A stretch of DNA of 64,000 bases from Microstegium vimineum (lineage: Eukaryota; Streptophyta; Magnoliopsida; Poales; Poaceae). Under the pieces are notes generated by a model. The model saw nothing but the letters and a program-made list of their open reading frames with translations. It had not been told where the DNA came from and searched no databases. The position numbers were made by a program, and so were the translations under genes. Shown piece by piece: positions 10,535-23,340 of the stretch; within the stretch, counting starts at the first letter, position 1, and each line of letters opens with the position of its first letter. The stretch spans positions 27,645,862-27,709,861 of the forward strand of contig CM039137.1 of the NCBI GenBank assembly GCA_022036555.1, in the 5' to 3' direction.

Positions 10535-11821
10535 ATGGCCGCCACAGCCGCCGCCGCCGCCACCGCGACGACCTCCACGCCTTCCTCCCCCTTCCTCCGC
10601 CGCGCCGCTGCGGCGCCAATCACAAGCCACCACTACCAGCTCAGGTGTTCCACCAAGCCCTCGCAGATCGAGCTGCGGCACCGCGCCGCGCGTCTCGCTC
10701 CCGCGCGAGCTCTGCTCCCTGACCGCGTCACGCCGTTTTCCATCGACGCTGACGGCGACGACCATCCTCGAGAGGAGTGCGGCGTGTTCGGAGTCATTGG
10801 CGACCCGGACGCGTCGTCGCTCTGCTACCTCGGCCTGCAGAAGCTGCAGCACCGCGGGGAGGAGGGCGCGGGCATCGTTGCGTCGGACGCCGACGGCAAG
10901 CTCAATTCAGTGACGGACCTGGGTCTCGTCGGGGACGTTTTCCGCGACCCGGCGCGCCTCGCCAAGCTCCCCGGAAACGCCGCTATCGGGCACGTGCGCT
11001 ACTCAACGGCCGGCGCCTCTTCGAGGCGCAACGTGCAGCCGTTCCTCGCCGCGTACAGGTTCGGGCAGCTGGCTGTGGCGCACAACGGCAACCTTGTCAA
11101 CTACCAGGCGCTGCGCAACAAGCTGGAGGCGCAGGGTTCCATCTTCAACACCTCGTCGGACACGGAGGTCATCCTGCACCTCATCTCAACGTCGCTCTCG
11201 CGCCCGCTGCTCTCGCGCATCTGCGACGCCTGCGAGCGCCTCGCCGGCGCGTACTCGCTGCTGTTCCTGACGGCGGACAAGCTCTTTGCCGTGCGTGACC
11301 CGTTCGGCTTCCGGCCCCTGGTGATGGGCCGCCGCCCCAACGGCGCCGTGGTGTTCTCGTCGGAGACCTGCGCGCTCGACCTCATCGACGCCACCTATGA
11401 GCGCGAGGTGGAGCCCGGGGAGGTGGTGGTCGTGGACCGCCGCGACATGTCGGTGTCCTACGCCTGCCTCCTCCCGCATCGCCCGCGCAAGTCATGCGTG
11501 TTCGAGCACATCTACTTCGCCCTTCCCAACTCTGTTGTGTTTGGACACGCCGTCCACGAACGCCGCAGCGCATACGGCCGCGCGCTCGCGGAGGAGTCGC
11601 CCGCCCCGACCGCGGACGTCGTCATCCCCGTGCCTGACTCGGGGTTCTATGCCGCGCTCGGCTTCGCGCAGGCGTCGGGGCTCGAGTTCCAGCAAGGCCT
11701 TATCCGGTGGCACTACAGCGGCCGCAGCTTCATTCAGCCGTCGCAGGAAATCCGTGACCTCGCCGTCAAGCTCAAACTCGCGCCCGTACACGGCGTCATT
11801 ACCGGCAAGAGCGTGGTCGTC

Positions 11822-11854
<33 letters not shown>

Positions 11855-12174
11855 AGCAAGATTGTGCGCCTGCTCCGCGATGCCGGCGCGCGTGAGGTGC
11901 ACATGCGCATCTCCAGCCCCCGGTCGTCGGGTCCTGCCTCTACGGCATCGACACGCCGAGCGAAGGCGAGCTGATATCCAACAAGATGGACCTCGAGGGA
12001 TTGAGGAGGACCATTGGCTGCGACTCGCTCGCCTTCCTCTCGCTCGACAAGCTCCACAGCATCTACGGCAATGAAGCGCATAGGTTTTGTGACGCCTGCT
12101 TCTCACGGAACTACCCGGTGCTACCCACCGTGCCGGAGCCGGTCCCAGAGCTGGTGTCTGCCTTCGAAGACTAA
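10535..12174 (+). CDS. ASE: amidophosphoribosyltransferase (glutamine PRPP amidotransferase), plastidial; one-base frameshift in this sequence
   Basis: Catalyses the first committed step of purine synthesis, PRPP plus glutamine to phosphoribosylamine, in plastids. A single exon, as usual for plant copies. Residues 1 to about 80 form an Ala/Ser/Arg-rich transit peptide and propeptide. Cys82 in EECGVFGVIG is the N-terminal glutaminase nucleophile; the PRPP loop VVVVDDSLVRGTTS is at 427-440. The first frame stops at 11974 (479 aa). At the C-run 11917-11921 one C appears to be missing (AGCCCCCGG where AGCCCCCCGG is expected). Restoring frame gives the normal C-terminus through GSCLYGIDTPSEGE and CDACFSRNYP to 12174, 546 aa in all. 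As written, the product would lose three of the four Cys ligands of the Fe-S cluster (family knowledge). A poly(A) signal AATAAA is at 12377-12382. A sequence error is as likely as a real null allele. Confidence 0.92.
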
Positions 12175-12407
12175 CGAGAAAGGGAGTGCTCTATACTCTG
12201 CATGCTTAATATTTCTATAGAATCTAGATTAAATTAATTTTGGACACAGCATTTTTGTCTTTGCAATTGCATTCATCCATCTGAATTTTGAGGGTTACAA
12301 GATTTAGACACTGATCGAACTGCTATTACGAGTTTGATCTAATCTATTGTATTGTTATATTATGATGACGACAATGAATAAAAAGAAAATTATCTATCTC
12401 ATCGGTA

Positions 12408-12570
12408 CAGGTTTACCTTTTCACAAATTCAGGTTTAATGTGCTGTCGTTTTGAGTTTCTTAAGAGGCCGTTCTTACCTTCCTAGATACTGCTTAGCATT
12501 CAGGTTTACCTTTTCACAAATTCAGGTTTAATGTGCTGTTGTTTTGAGCTTCTTCAGAGGCCTTAGCATT
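12408..12570. repeat. 93-bp tandem duplication downstream of GPAT
   Basis: CAGGTTTACCTTTTCACAAA and the following ATTCAGGTTTAATGTGCTGT begin near 12408 and again at 12501, with a few differences between the copies. It lies in the 3' flank, beyond the probable poly(A) signal. Confidence 0.6.
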
Positions 12571-13810
12571 CTTGCACAAGTTCCGTGTTTGGTTGAGTGT
12601 TTATCTCTAACAATTGGCCAGTTTTGGATGTGCCAAATACACATTCAGAGTTGAAGTTTGCTCCGTATTAGTGGCATTGTAGCTGATAGTATAGTCCTAG
12701 GCTGATGTGTATAAGTGAGTGAAAGTTTAGGAATGCAATTTCCTAGCTTTTTTACTTTTCATCTAGAATTTCTGTTGTTTTAGATACAGAGAAAATTAAA
12801 TTTTTTGTTGGTATGAATTAGTTCCAAACTTTGCATCACTTCTTTAGAATGAGCTGCTTGCGGTCTTCTATTGTAGTATAATATGTTGACTCAAGCTGGT
12901 TTGTTGTTGAAGTACATGCATTTGACATGTTCTTCGAGACATGTATTGCGTTTGATGGTCATCTTTGTATGGTTTCTCTGAATATATAGATGTTATCTAT
13001 GTCTTCTTGTGAATGTGAGCTATCAGCTACTCCCTCCGTACCAAATTATAAGTGGTCTTGACTTTTAATTTGGAACGAATAGAGTACTTCTGAAGTATGT
13101 GATGTTGCACGTACTCATTTGTTAAATTACTCTTCCAATCCATGCATTTGTAAGGTGAACCGAAATGCAGAAGTTTTGAATGGTCAGGAGAGATTCAGCC
13201 AGTATATATATAAAAAAGGAGAGACTCAGCCGTCTTCCAGCGGATGAAATGGATGAGTGGCATTGTGTGACTTTGAGGTCGCCTTCTTTCGGCAGAGGAC
13301 ATTCGGCTGGGAATATGTGCTGTTTTACCTAGTTCCGGGTAGGCACAAAATAAGTGCCCAACAGGATTAGGTTATTCATTTGCACAAAGCATGTCTTTCA
13401 ATGATTCCTGTTATCTGAGAATTGATTCCGGTTATCTGAGATTTGGACGTCTGTTAAGTCTTTCAGCTGTTCTTCCTATGTTAACAGCCGCAGAGCAACG
13501 GTTATCACTTATCAGAGGACTGGATGTTTAACTCTTTCAGATGTTCTTCCTGGGTTAACAGCCGCAGAGGGCAGAGCAAGCATACCATAACGGACACTAA
13601 CTTCTGTAGGCACGTACTATTTCGGATCTGCTATCATGGGATAACCTTAAGATTATCTCTCGCCATGCTGTTTGTATCATATCTAGAATTAATGAAACTG
13701 GTTGTCAAGCTTTGGCCAGTGGCTACCTTGAGTTCCTTGTAGCTGTGTTCGTCCTTGTCCTGCTGCAAGCAAAATTACTTGTCCTTTTATTTAATCAAAA
13801 CATCGTTGCT

Positions 13811-14052
13811 ACTTATTCCATCTGTCTCTAAAAGAATAAATTTCTAGAATTGTCCTAAGTCAAATTTTTTAAGTTTTTTTTAAAAAATAAAAATTATGAT
13901 ATCAAATTAGTATCAATAAATTTATCATAGAACATATTTTCATATGATAAGATGTTATTATATTTTTTTATAGAGTTAGTCAAAGTTAAAAAAACATTGA
14001 CTAACATGAATTATAGAAATTGATTTTTTTCAGTGACCGAATTAGAGTATTA
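13811..14052. mobile_element. Stowaway-like MITE (GTCCTAAGTCAAA type)
   Basis: Left end ACTTATTCCATCTGTCTCT, then TTCTAGAATTGTCCTAAGTC; the right side mirrors it as GACTAACATGAATTATAGAA and GAATTAGAGTA. The inside (ATCAAATTAGTATCAATAAA) is shared with the copy at 16561. Confidence 0.55.
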
Positions 14053-16560
14053 TTATGAGTTATGTTCCTCTTCGTTTGGTAGACCACTCATTCTCTTTTC
14101 GATGAAAATAGCAGCAGGCTTTAATCTACCAGCCAGGAAGCATGACAGAGCAGAACTTTACGTGGATCTTGGGACTTATTTAGGTTCGTCTTGAATTTTG
14201 ATTTTCATTGAATTCGATTCAAACAGCAATGCCCGCACGAACTCTGTACTGCATCCATCGAGTTGCATTGCCCTTCAGGCTTCAGACTAGAGAAGTAAAC
14301 AAGGGCTTCGACTCAAGAGAAATCTCGTGGCAATTGGCAAGAAGAGAACAGTCTAGTTTCGTTTTTTACTTAAAAAAAAAATCTCTTGCATGTTTCATCC
14401 ACCCATCTTCTCGTGTTCTTGTCTTTCAGGTTTCAGCACCAGACGTATTTCTTTGCATCTTTCCAGTATTTGGACCGGCTTTTCCCAGGCGGCAGCGACT
14501 TTTTTTGACCCACAGGGAATTTCTCGGGCGCACAACGCAAACAAGCCAAAGCCTGGGCAGGGCCCAGGGCCATCAGTGCTGCTTTCCGCAATGTGGCGCG
14601 CGGGCCAAGGAGGCCGACACAGCCGGAAAAGAATCATGCCCTGCCGTGCCGCCGTATCACCATGCTTTCTTTCACGGCCGGGGGCCGGGCGGCGCGTGGC
14701 CCTACCGCTACCGGCCACAAGAGTGGAGAGAGTGGAGACGTCCACTGGCAAGTGGCAACGCTGCCGTGTTGCACACTTGCACCGGACCGTATCATTTCCT
14801 GCTTTTCCGTCGATGTTGTAGTTGCCGGGTGGCAGGCTGCAAACTCATCAGTGTCAAGAGGAGGATGTTGTACGTGACGACAACAGAGGAGAGGCCGCTG
14901 GTGCAAACGCACTAGAGACACGTCTGGCGAGGTTTTGAAGCACCTTTGGCTCCGGCTCCAGCTCCGACCAGCCACCAGCACGTGGCTATAGCAAGATTTT
15001 AGGGTGAATAGAAGACTAAGATTCTTTAGATTAATAAACGTCTTCCATTTGCATTTTGCAGTTTGACAAATCATAAAGTAGTGCTAGTCAGATTTATAGC
15101 ATGAAAACATCTTTTAGTATGGAGCTTTATTAAGATATGTTCTTTGTCACCATTTTTTTCACGGTACTAGATCTGCCACACAAAACATCAACCAACCAAA
15201 GGCCAGTGTCACAAAAATTTCACCATTGCAACTCGGCTCTTTTGACAATCTTTACACATCGTGTATACTACCAAGCTTCTTCGCTCGAGGAATGCGATCT
15301 CCCTGTCCCCTACATAGATGTGAGTTGTCGCTTCGTACACTGAATGGAGGGTCGCCACATAAAATGTCACACTACGCTCAGTGAAAGGTCACAAATACCT
15401 CAAGCGCTCTGAATAATCGAGATACAAGAGCACAACAACATATTCTCTCAAAGCTATAAGGCCTAAACCTCACATAAATGAACTATTGCATCTATCCTAG
15501 GCTCAAATGTGATAGTGAATGTCTTGATAGGGTGGATGGAGAGATGGAGTGTAGAAACACTTTGCTCTAACTTGTCAGAAAATTATAAACACTAGACAAC
15601 CCACTACTGTCAAGAGATGATTCTTGACCTTCGCAATTATGTCGAATTGTTCTCCTCTTCAAAAATAACTTTTAATAACAATGTGTCCTGAAAATGAAAC
15701 AAGAGGAGAAAAACATATGAATAATAACATAAACTAAGAAATATGGATCTCTTAGTGCTACCACTGGAGCTTCATTGAGATCCACATAGGGCATGCCCCA
15801 TTTATACTTTAAAATAACCATTGTATGCATGGTTTGTTTCTTAGTTATACATAGCAAAATAATCATGTAATTTCTACATGATTTCTTTACTGGCCCATTG
15901 GATTTAGTCCCAACCTCTACCAATACTTACATATGGCTAGTGTATAAGTAATTGCAACATGTTCTAGAAAGTAAGCCTTGGATTTAACAGTCATGTAATG
16001 GTTCGCGTGCTTGCTGATAATTAGACCTCTAGGTGACTTTGTTATTCTCCATGTCTATCAATCTACTCTCATTTAAATAGGTGTTTCGTGTAAGTCTATG
16101 GTTGTTTAAAATTATCCATTGTAATTTTAGTTAATTCCTTTGTATGATAATCGATATATAGTAGTATAATTGGTTTATTATAGTTGATACATGGAGGTAT
16201 GAAGTTAGGGCTCAAGAGTATCTCCTCCACCAATCCTCCAATAATCTATTTTCTAATAAGTAGGTATTGTGGTAGCCCATTATTTGCCGAGTTGCTATAG
16301 CGGTATACAATATCTCTCTCAATATCCATACAAAAGATGGAGCTTACATGTGTGTATAAGAAAAAAAGATGGCTGAAAAGATGTGGTTGGGACGGGTCCA
16401 TACTATTGGGGGAGATACAATCAGCTTTATTTAAAGGAAGATGAAGAAAATAGTGGTGATAAAAAAGGTATATCGGGAAAATGTTAGAGAGAAAAATAAA
16501 GTTGTCCGAGAGTGGAGATGCTTATAACAAGGCTAGTGTCAGTGGACAATTTTATTGTTT

Positions 16561-16796
16561 ATTTGTGAAACAATAGAGTTATGGAGTTGTCCTAAGTCAA
16601 AATTTTAATATTTAATTAAATTTATAAAAAATAACATTAAAATTTATAGTATCAAATTAGTATCATTATTTTTATCATAGAATATATTTTCACATGATGC
16701 TCATTTTAAGTCATGTTATATTTTTCTTAGTCAAAGTTAAAAAAATTTAACTAACAAAAATTCTAGGAATTGATTCTTTAAGGATGGAGGGAGTAA
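16561..16796. mobile_element. Stowaway-like MITE (GTCCTAAGTCAAA type)
   Basis: Shares GTCCTAAGTCAAA, ATCAAATTAGTATCATT and TCATAGAATATATTTTCA with the copy at 13811 and ends in GGATGGAGGGAGTA. The left end is worn. Confidence 0.6.
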
Positions 16797-17413
16797 TCAT
16801 GTCAAGGGGAGTTTCGTCCCTCTATTAGAAAAATACAAATATGATACGCTCTTAGATGCAAATGAATCTCTCTTGAAAACTCCGGTAAAACTGACCTAAC
16901 TAATCTTAAACAGAGTCAGAAAAAAGACGCCAATTAGCCCCATTCATCCCATCCTTCTTCCATCATTGGATCACACACACCCCACCAAAGGTCCAAAAGA
17001 CCAAAGCACACGAGACAACCGCAAGACAACAACAGCAGCAGAGGAACTAACCAAGAGCAAAGCAAACCTCGCCGGCCGCACAACTCCATCTCTGATCTCC
17101 CGCCCATTCTCATTCGTTCCCCTCGCGTTGCGTTGCGTGATTCGATCGGATTCCGTTCCTCCGCCCCGTTCCGTTCCGTTCCGTCCGGGCCGCTGCCGCA
17201 GCGGCTGCGCCCCGGCCCCCGGCCCCCAAAGGCTGCGGCCGTCGCAGTCCCATCGATTCCTCCCGCTTCGCTTTCCCACCCCTCGAAGCCGAATCCGATG
17301 GTTCCACCCGTTGACCGCCTCCGCCATCGGAGGCCGCGCCGCCTCCTCCCCGCCTTCTTCCTCGGTCCCCGCGCCGTCCTCCTCCTATAGATATACCGCC
17401 CGCGCATCGCCCC

Positions 17414-20400
17414 ATGGCGGTCGGCGGCGACGACGACAGCATGGAGCGGGACTTCGCCGCCAGGCTGCGCCTCGCGCATTCGCCCTCCCCGGCCACGCCT
17501 GCCGCCGCCGCCTCCTCATCCCCCACCGCCGCCGGGGGGATCGCCTTCCGCGCGCCGCAGGAACAGTTCACCGCTGACGACTTCGTACTCGGCAAGATCT
17601 ACGGCGTCGGCTCATACTCCAAGGTTCTCTTACTGCTACTCGCTTACTGCACGGGTGGGCCGTGGCCTGCGCGGCCGCCTGGATCGTGGGAATTGCGGTT
17701 ATTCACCGAGAGGTTGGGATGATGAAAAAAAAAATGCAGGTGGTGCGGGCCAAGAAGAAGGACACGGGCCGCGTCTACGCGCTCAAGATCATGGACAAGA
17801 AGTTCATCACCAAGGAGAACAAGATCTCCTACGTCAAGATGGAGCGCATCGTGCTCGACCAGCTCGACCACCCGGGCGTCATCAGGCTCTTCTTCACTTT
17901 CCAGGACACATACTCCCTCTGTTAGTGCCCCCTCCTCAACCAACCAGTAGTCAGAACTAACGGTGAAGAGCTACTAATTTGATTGTAAAGTAATGCCGCC
18001 CTGGGATCAATACCATGTCTCTTTTGCCGTGTAGACATGGCGCTTGAGTCGTGCGAAGGCGGGGAGTTGTTCGACCAAATTGTCCGGGTTAGTGTCCAGT
18101 TGCTTAAAATGTGGTTCATTCCTGCTCTGTCTTTGCTTCTTGTGCTCATAATTCGGTTGCAGAAAGGTCGGCTCTCTGAGGACGATGCACGGTTTTATGC
18201 TGCTGAAATCGTCGATATATTGGAGTATTTGCATGGCGTCGGCCTAATTCATCGGGATGTCAAGGTAGGTGTGAAATGAAAATCAGGATGGAGTTGCTCA
18301 TGACACTTCATGTTTATGTTGTATTTGACAAGGACTGCATTGGTCTTTCAGCCAGAAAATCTACTGCTTACTTCTGATGGGCACATCAAGATTGCTGACT
18401 TTGGTAGTGTCAAGCCTACAAGGGATACTCCAATCAAAGTTCTCCCAAATTCAACTAGTAAGATAACACATGAGCTCCCCTGAATCATCCTAGGATTCTG
18501 AATGTCCCTCACTTTAATTTGTGTTTTCCCAACGTTTATGTACAGATGAAAGGGCCTGTACATTTGTTGGAACCGCCGCATATGTACCACCTGAGGTCCT
18601 GAACTCTGCACCAGCAACCTTTGGGTGAGTAAACCTACATCTGATAAACTCACAACAAATCATTACTAGTAGGAAGGTCTGTTTTCCTTCATTATACTCA
18701 AAAGTCTTTGTTTATCATACATGTAGTGTCTATATATGTGTGAGTTGTTTACTGGATTATCAAGAATCAGGATCACACTATTATTGACAACACTAGATAT
18801 GTGATATATTCAGACTGCATTGTCCTCACAGTCATCAGTAATCTAAATGCACGTTCATGCATAAGATGCTGAAGACTTAGAGCTCTGGTTGCTCACATTA
18901 CTAGAAACATTCATTGCCCCAGAGATGAATGCATGCCTGGAAACTGCATTTTTTGGTGATGTGAGCAAAGAATATAGACTGATACTTATTGTACTATGAA
19001 CTTCATCACAGAAATGATTTATGGGCACTGGGATGCACGCTGTACCAAATGCTTTCTGGCTCTTCGCCTTTTAAAGATGCCAGTGAATGGTTAATTTTCC
19101 AGAGAATCATTGCAAGGGACCTCAAATTTCCAGAGTATTTTTCAGCTGAAGCAAGAGATCTTATTGACAAACTGCTGGTGTGTATACAAATACTTATTGC
19201 TTCTATGCATCATGTGCACAAGTTCCTCATTTATTATTCATGCAAATAAAATGCTGTTTTGTTATAAAAACTTGAAATGTGTTTCCAGTGGAAATAATGA
19301 GTTCACTATGCAAACAAAGTGAGTTCGAATTCCAACTGCCTACCCTGTGGCCTGTATTGAGAAACCTATAAAACAAACAGGATTAGTTTAAAAAATAACA
19401 TGCATGGTAAGAAATAAAGAAAGTATCCTAGCCAGGCTTTGCCAGGTCTATCTCTATTTTGGTAATAGAAACTGCAAGTGTATCTGTGTATGTAAGTCAG
19501 ATTCTGAAAAATCTGTAGATGCCCAGTTATGCTTACTGTCCAAACACAAAGGTGACTGATTTTCTTTTAAGACTGAATTTGCATTTGTTTCCCTAAAACA
19601 GTTTTCATGCCTTTGATCTTTGATCCCAAATTCGAAATCTGTGAATTTGATATTTGGGTTCACTTTGACCAGTATTTATCTTATGAATATGTAGGATGCT
19701 GATCCAAGCAAAAGGCCAGGGGCAGGACCTGATGGTTATTCTTCCTTGAAGGAGCATCCTTTCTTCAGTGGCATCGACTGGAAAAACCTGAGGAAAACAC
19801 AGCCACCTAAGCTTGCAATCGATGCAAATGTATTTTTTGTTGCATATGTCAATTAAATCTTTATTGTTCCAGCCTTTATCTTACTAACAATATCCTGAAT
19901 CAGGCAAATGACGATGAGGATGGCCAGGATTCAAATTGGTTGGCGCACATGCACATGGGAAGTGCGGCAGTCAACCAACAGTCAAATAGTAATAACGGTG
20001 CCACATCATCATCTGAAGTGCGCTCGCATATATCTAAATTAGCTTCCATTGACTCCTTCGATTCAAAATGGTAAATCTTGTATATCATGAAATTGATTAT
20101 GCCCTACAAAGGTCAAGATACAATACAATTTGGATATGGTTGACATCATACTCACATTTTTTCCCCGAGTAAGAAATTCATGTTAATGGATATATTGCTT
20201 AAACAACGTGGCAGGCAAGAATTCCTGGACCCTGGTGAGTCTGTAGTCTTGATATCAAAGCTGAAGAAGATTAATAAGCTAGCAAACAAGAAGGTCCAGT
20301 TGATCCTTACTGACAAACCTCAGTTGATCTGTGTTGACCCTTCAAAAATGGTGGCCAAGGGAAACATTATTTGGTCTGATGACCCAAGTGAACTCAGCGT

Positions 20401-20612
20401 GCAAGTATCAAATTCTTCACATTTTAGAATATGCACGGTATTCATCTAAGCTAATGTTGCTTATTTAGTGTTGTGCTGGAATTTGCATGCTTATCACACC
20501 TAATTGAGTTCCTTTACAGCCAAAGAAGGTGTCAACATTTGAGGATGCAAAGGAACGTGCCTGGCAATGGAAGAAGGCAATTGAAGACCTCCAACGCAGC
20601 CAAAGAAATTGA
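17414..20612 (+). CDS. PDK1: 3-phosphoinositide-dependent protein kinase 1 (PDK1)
   Basis: AGC-family Ser/Thr kinase with a C-terminal PH domain; in plants it phosphorylates the activation loop of other AGC kinases at membranes rich in phosphoinositides or phosphatidic acid (family knowledge). Exons by GT/AG and frame: 17414-17623, 17740-17920, 18035-18087, 18163-18264, 18352-18457, 18546-18624, 19012-19177, 19695-19829, 19904-20070, 20215-20437, 20520-20612; the sum is 1515 bp, 504 aa with no internal stop. Visible motifs are glycine loop GKIYGVGSYSK (60-70), catalytic Lys86 (YALKIMDKK), HRDVKPEN (178-185), DFG (198-200), activation loop CTFVGTAAYVPPE with Thr223 at the usual phosphosite, DLWALGCTLYQ, and a PH region from about 400 (ESVVLISKLKK, KVQLILTDKPQLICVD). 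The first intron is short with a GTTCTC donor. It looks complete and functional. Confidence 0.93.
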
Positions 20613-21699
20613 TTTTTCAATTCAAATCAAAACCCTAAAACCTCAAATTAGGCAATGTTAATACAGCACATCCTTTTCACTTGGAGGCCCCGTGCCTGGA
20701 TGCATGGAACTTGCTACTCGCTAATTCACACACTGAATGGTGGCCCCTAAGAGTTTCCCCTTCCCATCTATGTTTTCATATAGCACACAATTTTGTTTGT
20801 CACTTCTGTGAACTGTTGCAGCAGATAGCGTCAAAACAGTCTGCAGTCTGAAAATATTGACACAGGAAACTATTTCATCTAAACGACTTTAACAGTCTGC
20901 CATACTTCATTCTCTCTGTTAGTCTTCTGTTCTAGAGCATCTATATCAAGAGTAATTATTTGATTTTGCAAGATATTGGATTTTATGTTAATTACTGTTG
21001 AGTGTTGAGACAAATTGTCGACATCTTGTTGGCTCGAAACGCTTGGGCTCTAATCTAATTTTAATATCCTGATTTCAAGTAACATTATGCATTGTGAACC
21101 AATATTTATATGGTCTCCTCTCCTAATACACAACACAACAAATCAGTACTTTTTTTCCTCATCACATTTCGAGTACTTTGAGAAATATCTCATATAGCAA
21201 CACAGTATAGTAGAAGTATAGAAGGTCGAAGACGTTGTATATAACCTTGTCTTGTTTTCTAATTTCCAAAGCGTTGAGGTATAGTCAAATGTTGACTCGT
21301 CCATACGCATGCGTTCACAAAATATTGCTTGAGGTATATAGCCGTTTAGGCAAATGTTATTTTGGATGATATCTAGACAAATCCACGACCCGTTCATACG
21401 CATGCGTCCAAAGAGGTGAACAGTGCCACGCGCCTCTGATTTTCGCCCCCCCCCTGCGGAGCAGAGACGAACAATGCCAAGCACCTCGTCACCGCCGCGC
21501 ACACCTCCTGTTCGACGGAATGCCTCGCTAGACCAGGACGCTCGGTCGTGGCCTCCTCTTCTAGGAGATCTCCGGGCGCTGCACGCAGCTGCCTCAACGG
21601 AAAGGTGCCTCCATCTCTCCTCGTACCAGCTCCACTCCGGCGTAAAAACGCTGCGGGGCACTAACGCCGCTGTGTTTTCTTGTTGATCATGGAAACAGG
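20613..21699. other. PDK1 3' flank
   Basis: No gene recognised. The word CATACGCATGCGT occurs twice, near 21302 and 21397. The minus-strand 172-aa frame at 21143-21661 has no family features. The GC-rich part from 21420 may be the worn 5' end of the maturase pseudogene. Confidence 0.4.
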
Positions 21700-23320
21700 A
21701 GATTATGCCGGGTGCTTCCGGCGGTACAGGTCACAACTCTTCTCGCTCGATGGAGTTGAGGACGTGGCAGAGCAAGTCGTCGAACCGCCGCCGTTGTCTC
21801 TGGCGAAGAACCTGGCTTCTGTACCGAGGAGTCGGCCGCGGCCGTGTAGAGGCAGAGGAAGCCACTCACGCGGATGGAGCAGAAGCGGTTGGCTGAGCTC
21901 CGCATCAAGAAGAGGGTCAAGGAGCAGTGCCTCAAAGACAAGTTCTACAACCTCATATAAGGTCGTGGCGAATGCTGAAACGCTGGAGGATGCATACGGC
22001 ATTGTCCGTCTGAATTCGAACGTTGATCTAGCGTCTGCAAAGGATGATGTCTGCTTTGCCACGCTGGTAGAGCAGCTGAGGAATGGGGAGTTTGATGTCC
22101 GAGGAAATGCTTTCTCAGTGGTGGCAAAGAGAAAACGAGAAGGACACCTCGTTCTTCCTAGGTTGAACTTGAAAGTGGTTCAGGAAGCGATAAGGGTGGT
22201 GCTTGACAGCTTGAGGTTGTCTATAGGCCTCGTTTCTCAAAGATATCACATGGTTGTTGCAGTGGGTGAGGATGTCACTCAGCTCTCAGGTTCATATCTG
22301 ATGAAATCGGGGTTCCAGATTGGTGCTTTACTGTCCCCTTGCACAAGGAGGTTGATAGTAATGTAGTCTCTAAGCTTATTTCGCTAATACAGGAGAGGAT
22401 CGAGGACACCCAGTTAGTTGCATTCATGCGAAATATGTTTGTTGCCAAGGCGATCAATTTGGTATTTGGTGGGTACCCCAAAGGTCATGGGCTGCCTCAA
22501 GAAGGTGTACTTGCATCAATCCTGATGAACATATATCTTGACAGCAGGTACTAGCTAAAGAATACATTTCATCAGAGACTGCTGCAGCGGAAGCATTGTT
22601 GTCCAATTTAAAGAGTGAGGAATCAACTAGTACCTGCACTAATGTCAGTGTCATTAAAAGTAATGCACTATATTCAGAAGTGCCTTAATCTCTATGGTAT
22701 AGTTAATCTCAAAGGTTTCCCTAGGCATGTTTCAGCCCTTGTCTTGCAAGATGATGAGTTAATGGTAAGTTGGTTTGCAGGAATAAGTCATTGTTGGATA
22801 AGATGGTTTTCTGAAGTTGATAATTTTAAAGAACTTCAGTTTATGTTTGTCGAATGTGTCAGAAGATCCCGCATCAGGACACTATCTGCGAAGTATAGGA
22901 TGTATGAAAAACTGACAGAAAATCGGTTTGAACTTGATGATCATGGCATTCCAATGGTTGAGGATTTTAAGGCAATAATAAAAACCTTTAGAATCTAGTT
23001 ATTCTGTGGCTTCTACTGATGAAGCTTTGATGTATTGCATTTCTAGTAGCGGTTTAGTTGTGCTAACACTGTCAAGAGTTAGAGTCCCTACTCGACAATT
23101 CAACTGCTTTGTCATGGGCTGCCAATCTGCATCACCAAGTATGCATGTGCTTCATGTGAAGGAGAAACAGCGTTTCCCTGGATGGAGGACAAGTTTCTTG
23201 TCATCAATCAATGGGATTTTGGGTGGTAAACGAATTGGATTGTGCACCCAGCATATTAAAAATCTATATCTAGGACACATCTCCCTTCAATCAGTTGATT
23301 TTGGTTCCCTGCTTAGATGA
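21700..23320 (+). pseudogene. broken nuclear mitochondrial maturase (nMAT-type group II intron maturase)
   Basis: Pieces of one protein lie in order on the plus strand but in different frames: RKPLTRMEQKRLAELRIKKR (about 21857), NLKVVQEAIRVVL of the reverse-transcriptase domain (about 22168), HKEVDSNVVSKLISLIQERI and INLVFGGYPKGHGLPQEGVL (22342-22510), then a maturase X-like C-terminal half with ISHCWIRWFSEVDNFKELQF, IRTLSAKYRMYEKLTENRFE and FPGWRTSF, ending at 23320. These match plant nuclear-encoded maturases (nMAT family; nMAT3 is my tentative subtype), which splice mitochondrial group II introns. A TAA near 21957, frame changes near 22205 and 22365, and an apparent deletion after LMNIYLDSRY, which removes the rest of the RT domain, make it a pseudogene. 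No poly(A) tail or target duplication was seen, so the copying route is open. Confidence 0.75.
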
Positions 23321-23340
23321 CTCGAATATGGTACCTGTGA

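Larger units (their letters stand above)
12571..16933. other. intergenic region between GPAT and PDK1
   Basis: Holds two Stowaway-like MITEs (13811-14052, 16561-16796), a 60-bp MITE remnant (13029-13088) and a possible Mutator-type MITE (16213-16535, with GAGTATCTCCTCCAC and GAGTGGAGATGC ends). 14090-14940 is GC-rich with an open 235-aa frame that shows no protein family. 15100-16200 shows nothing I can name. Confidence 0.4.

Noticed and set aside
14208..14915. Plus-strand open frame of 235 codons
   Set aside because: GC-rich patch, open in other frames too, Cys/His/Arg-rich without a known family, no splice or promoter context.
16934..17595. ORFs on both strands around the PDK1 start
   Set aside because: They overlap the PDK1 leader and exon 1 in other frames and show no family.
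21143..21661. Minus-strand 172-aa ORF
   Set aside because: No family features; crosses AT-rich and GC-rich sequence and lies in the PDK1 and pseudogene spacer.
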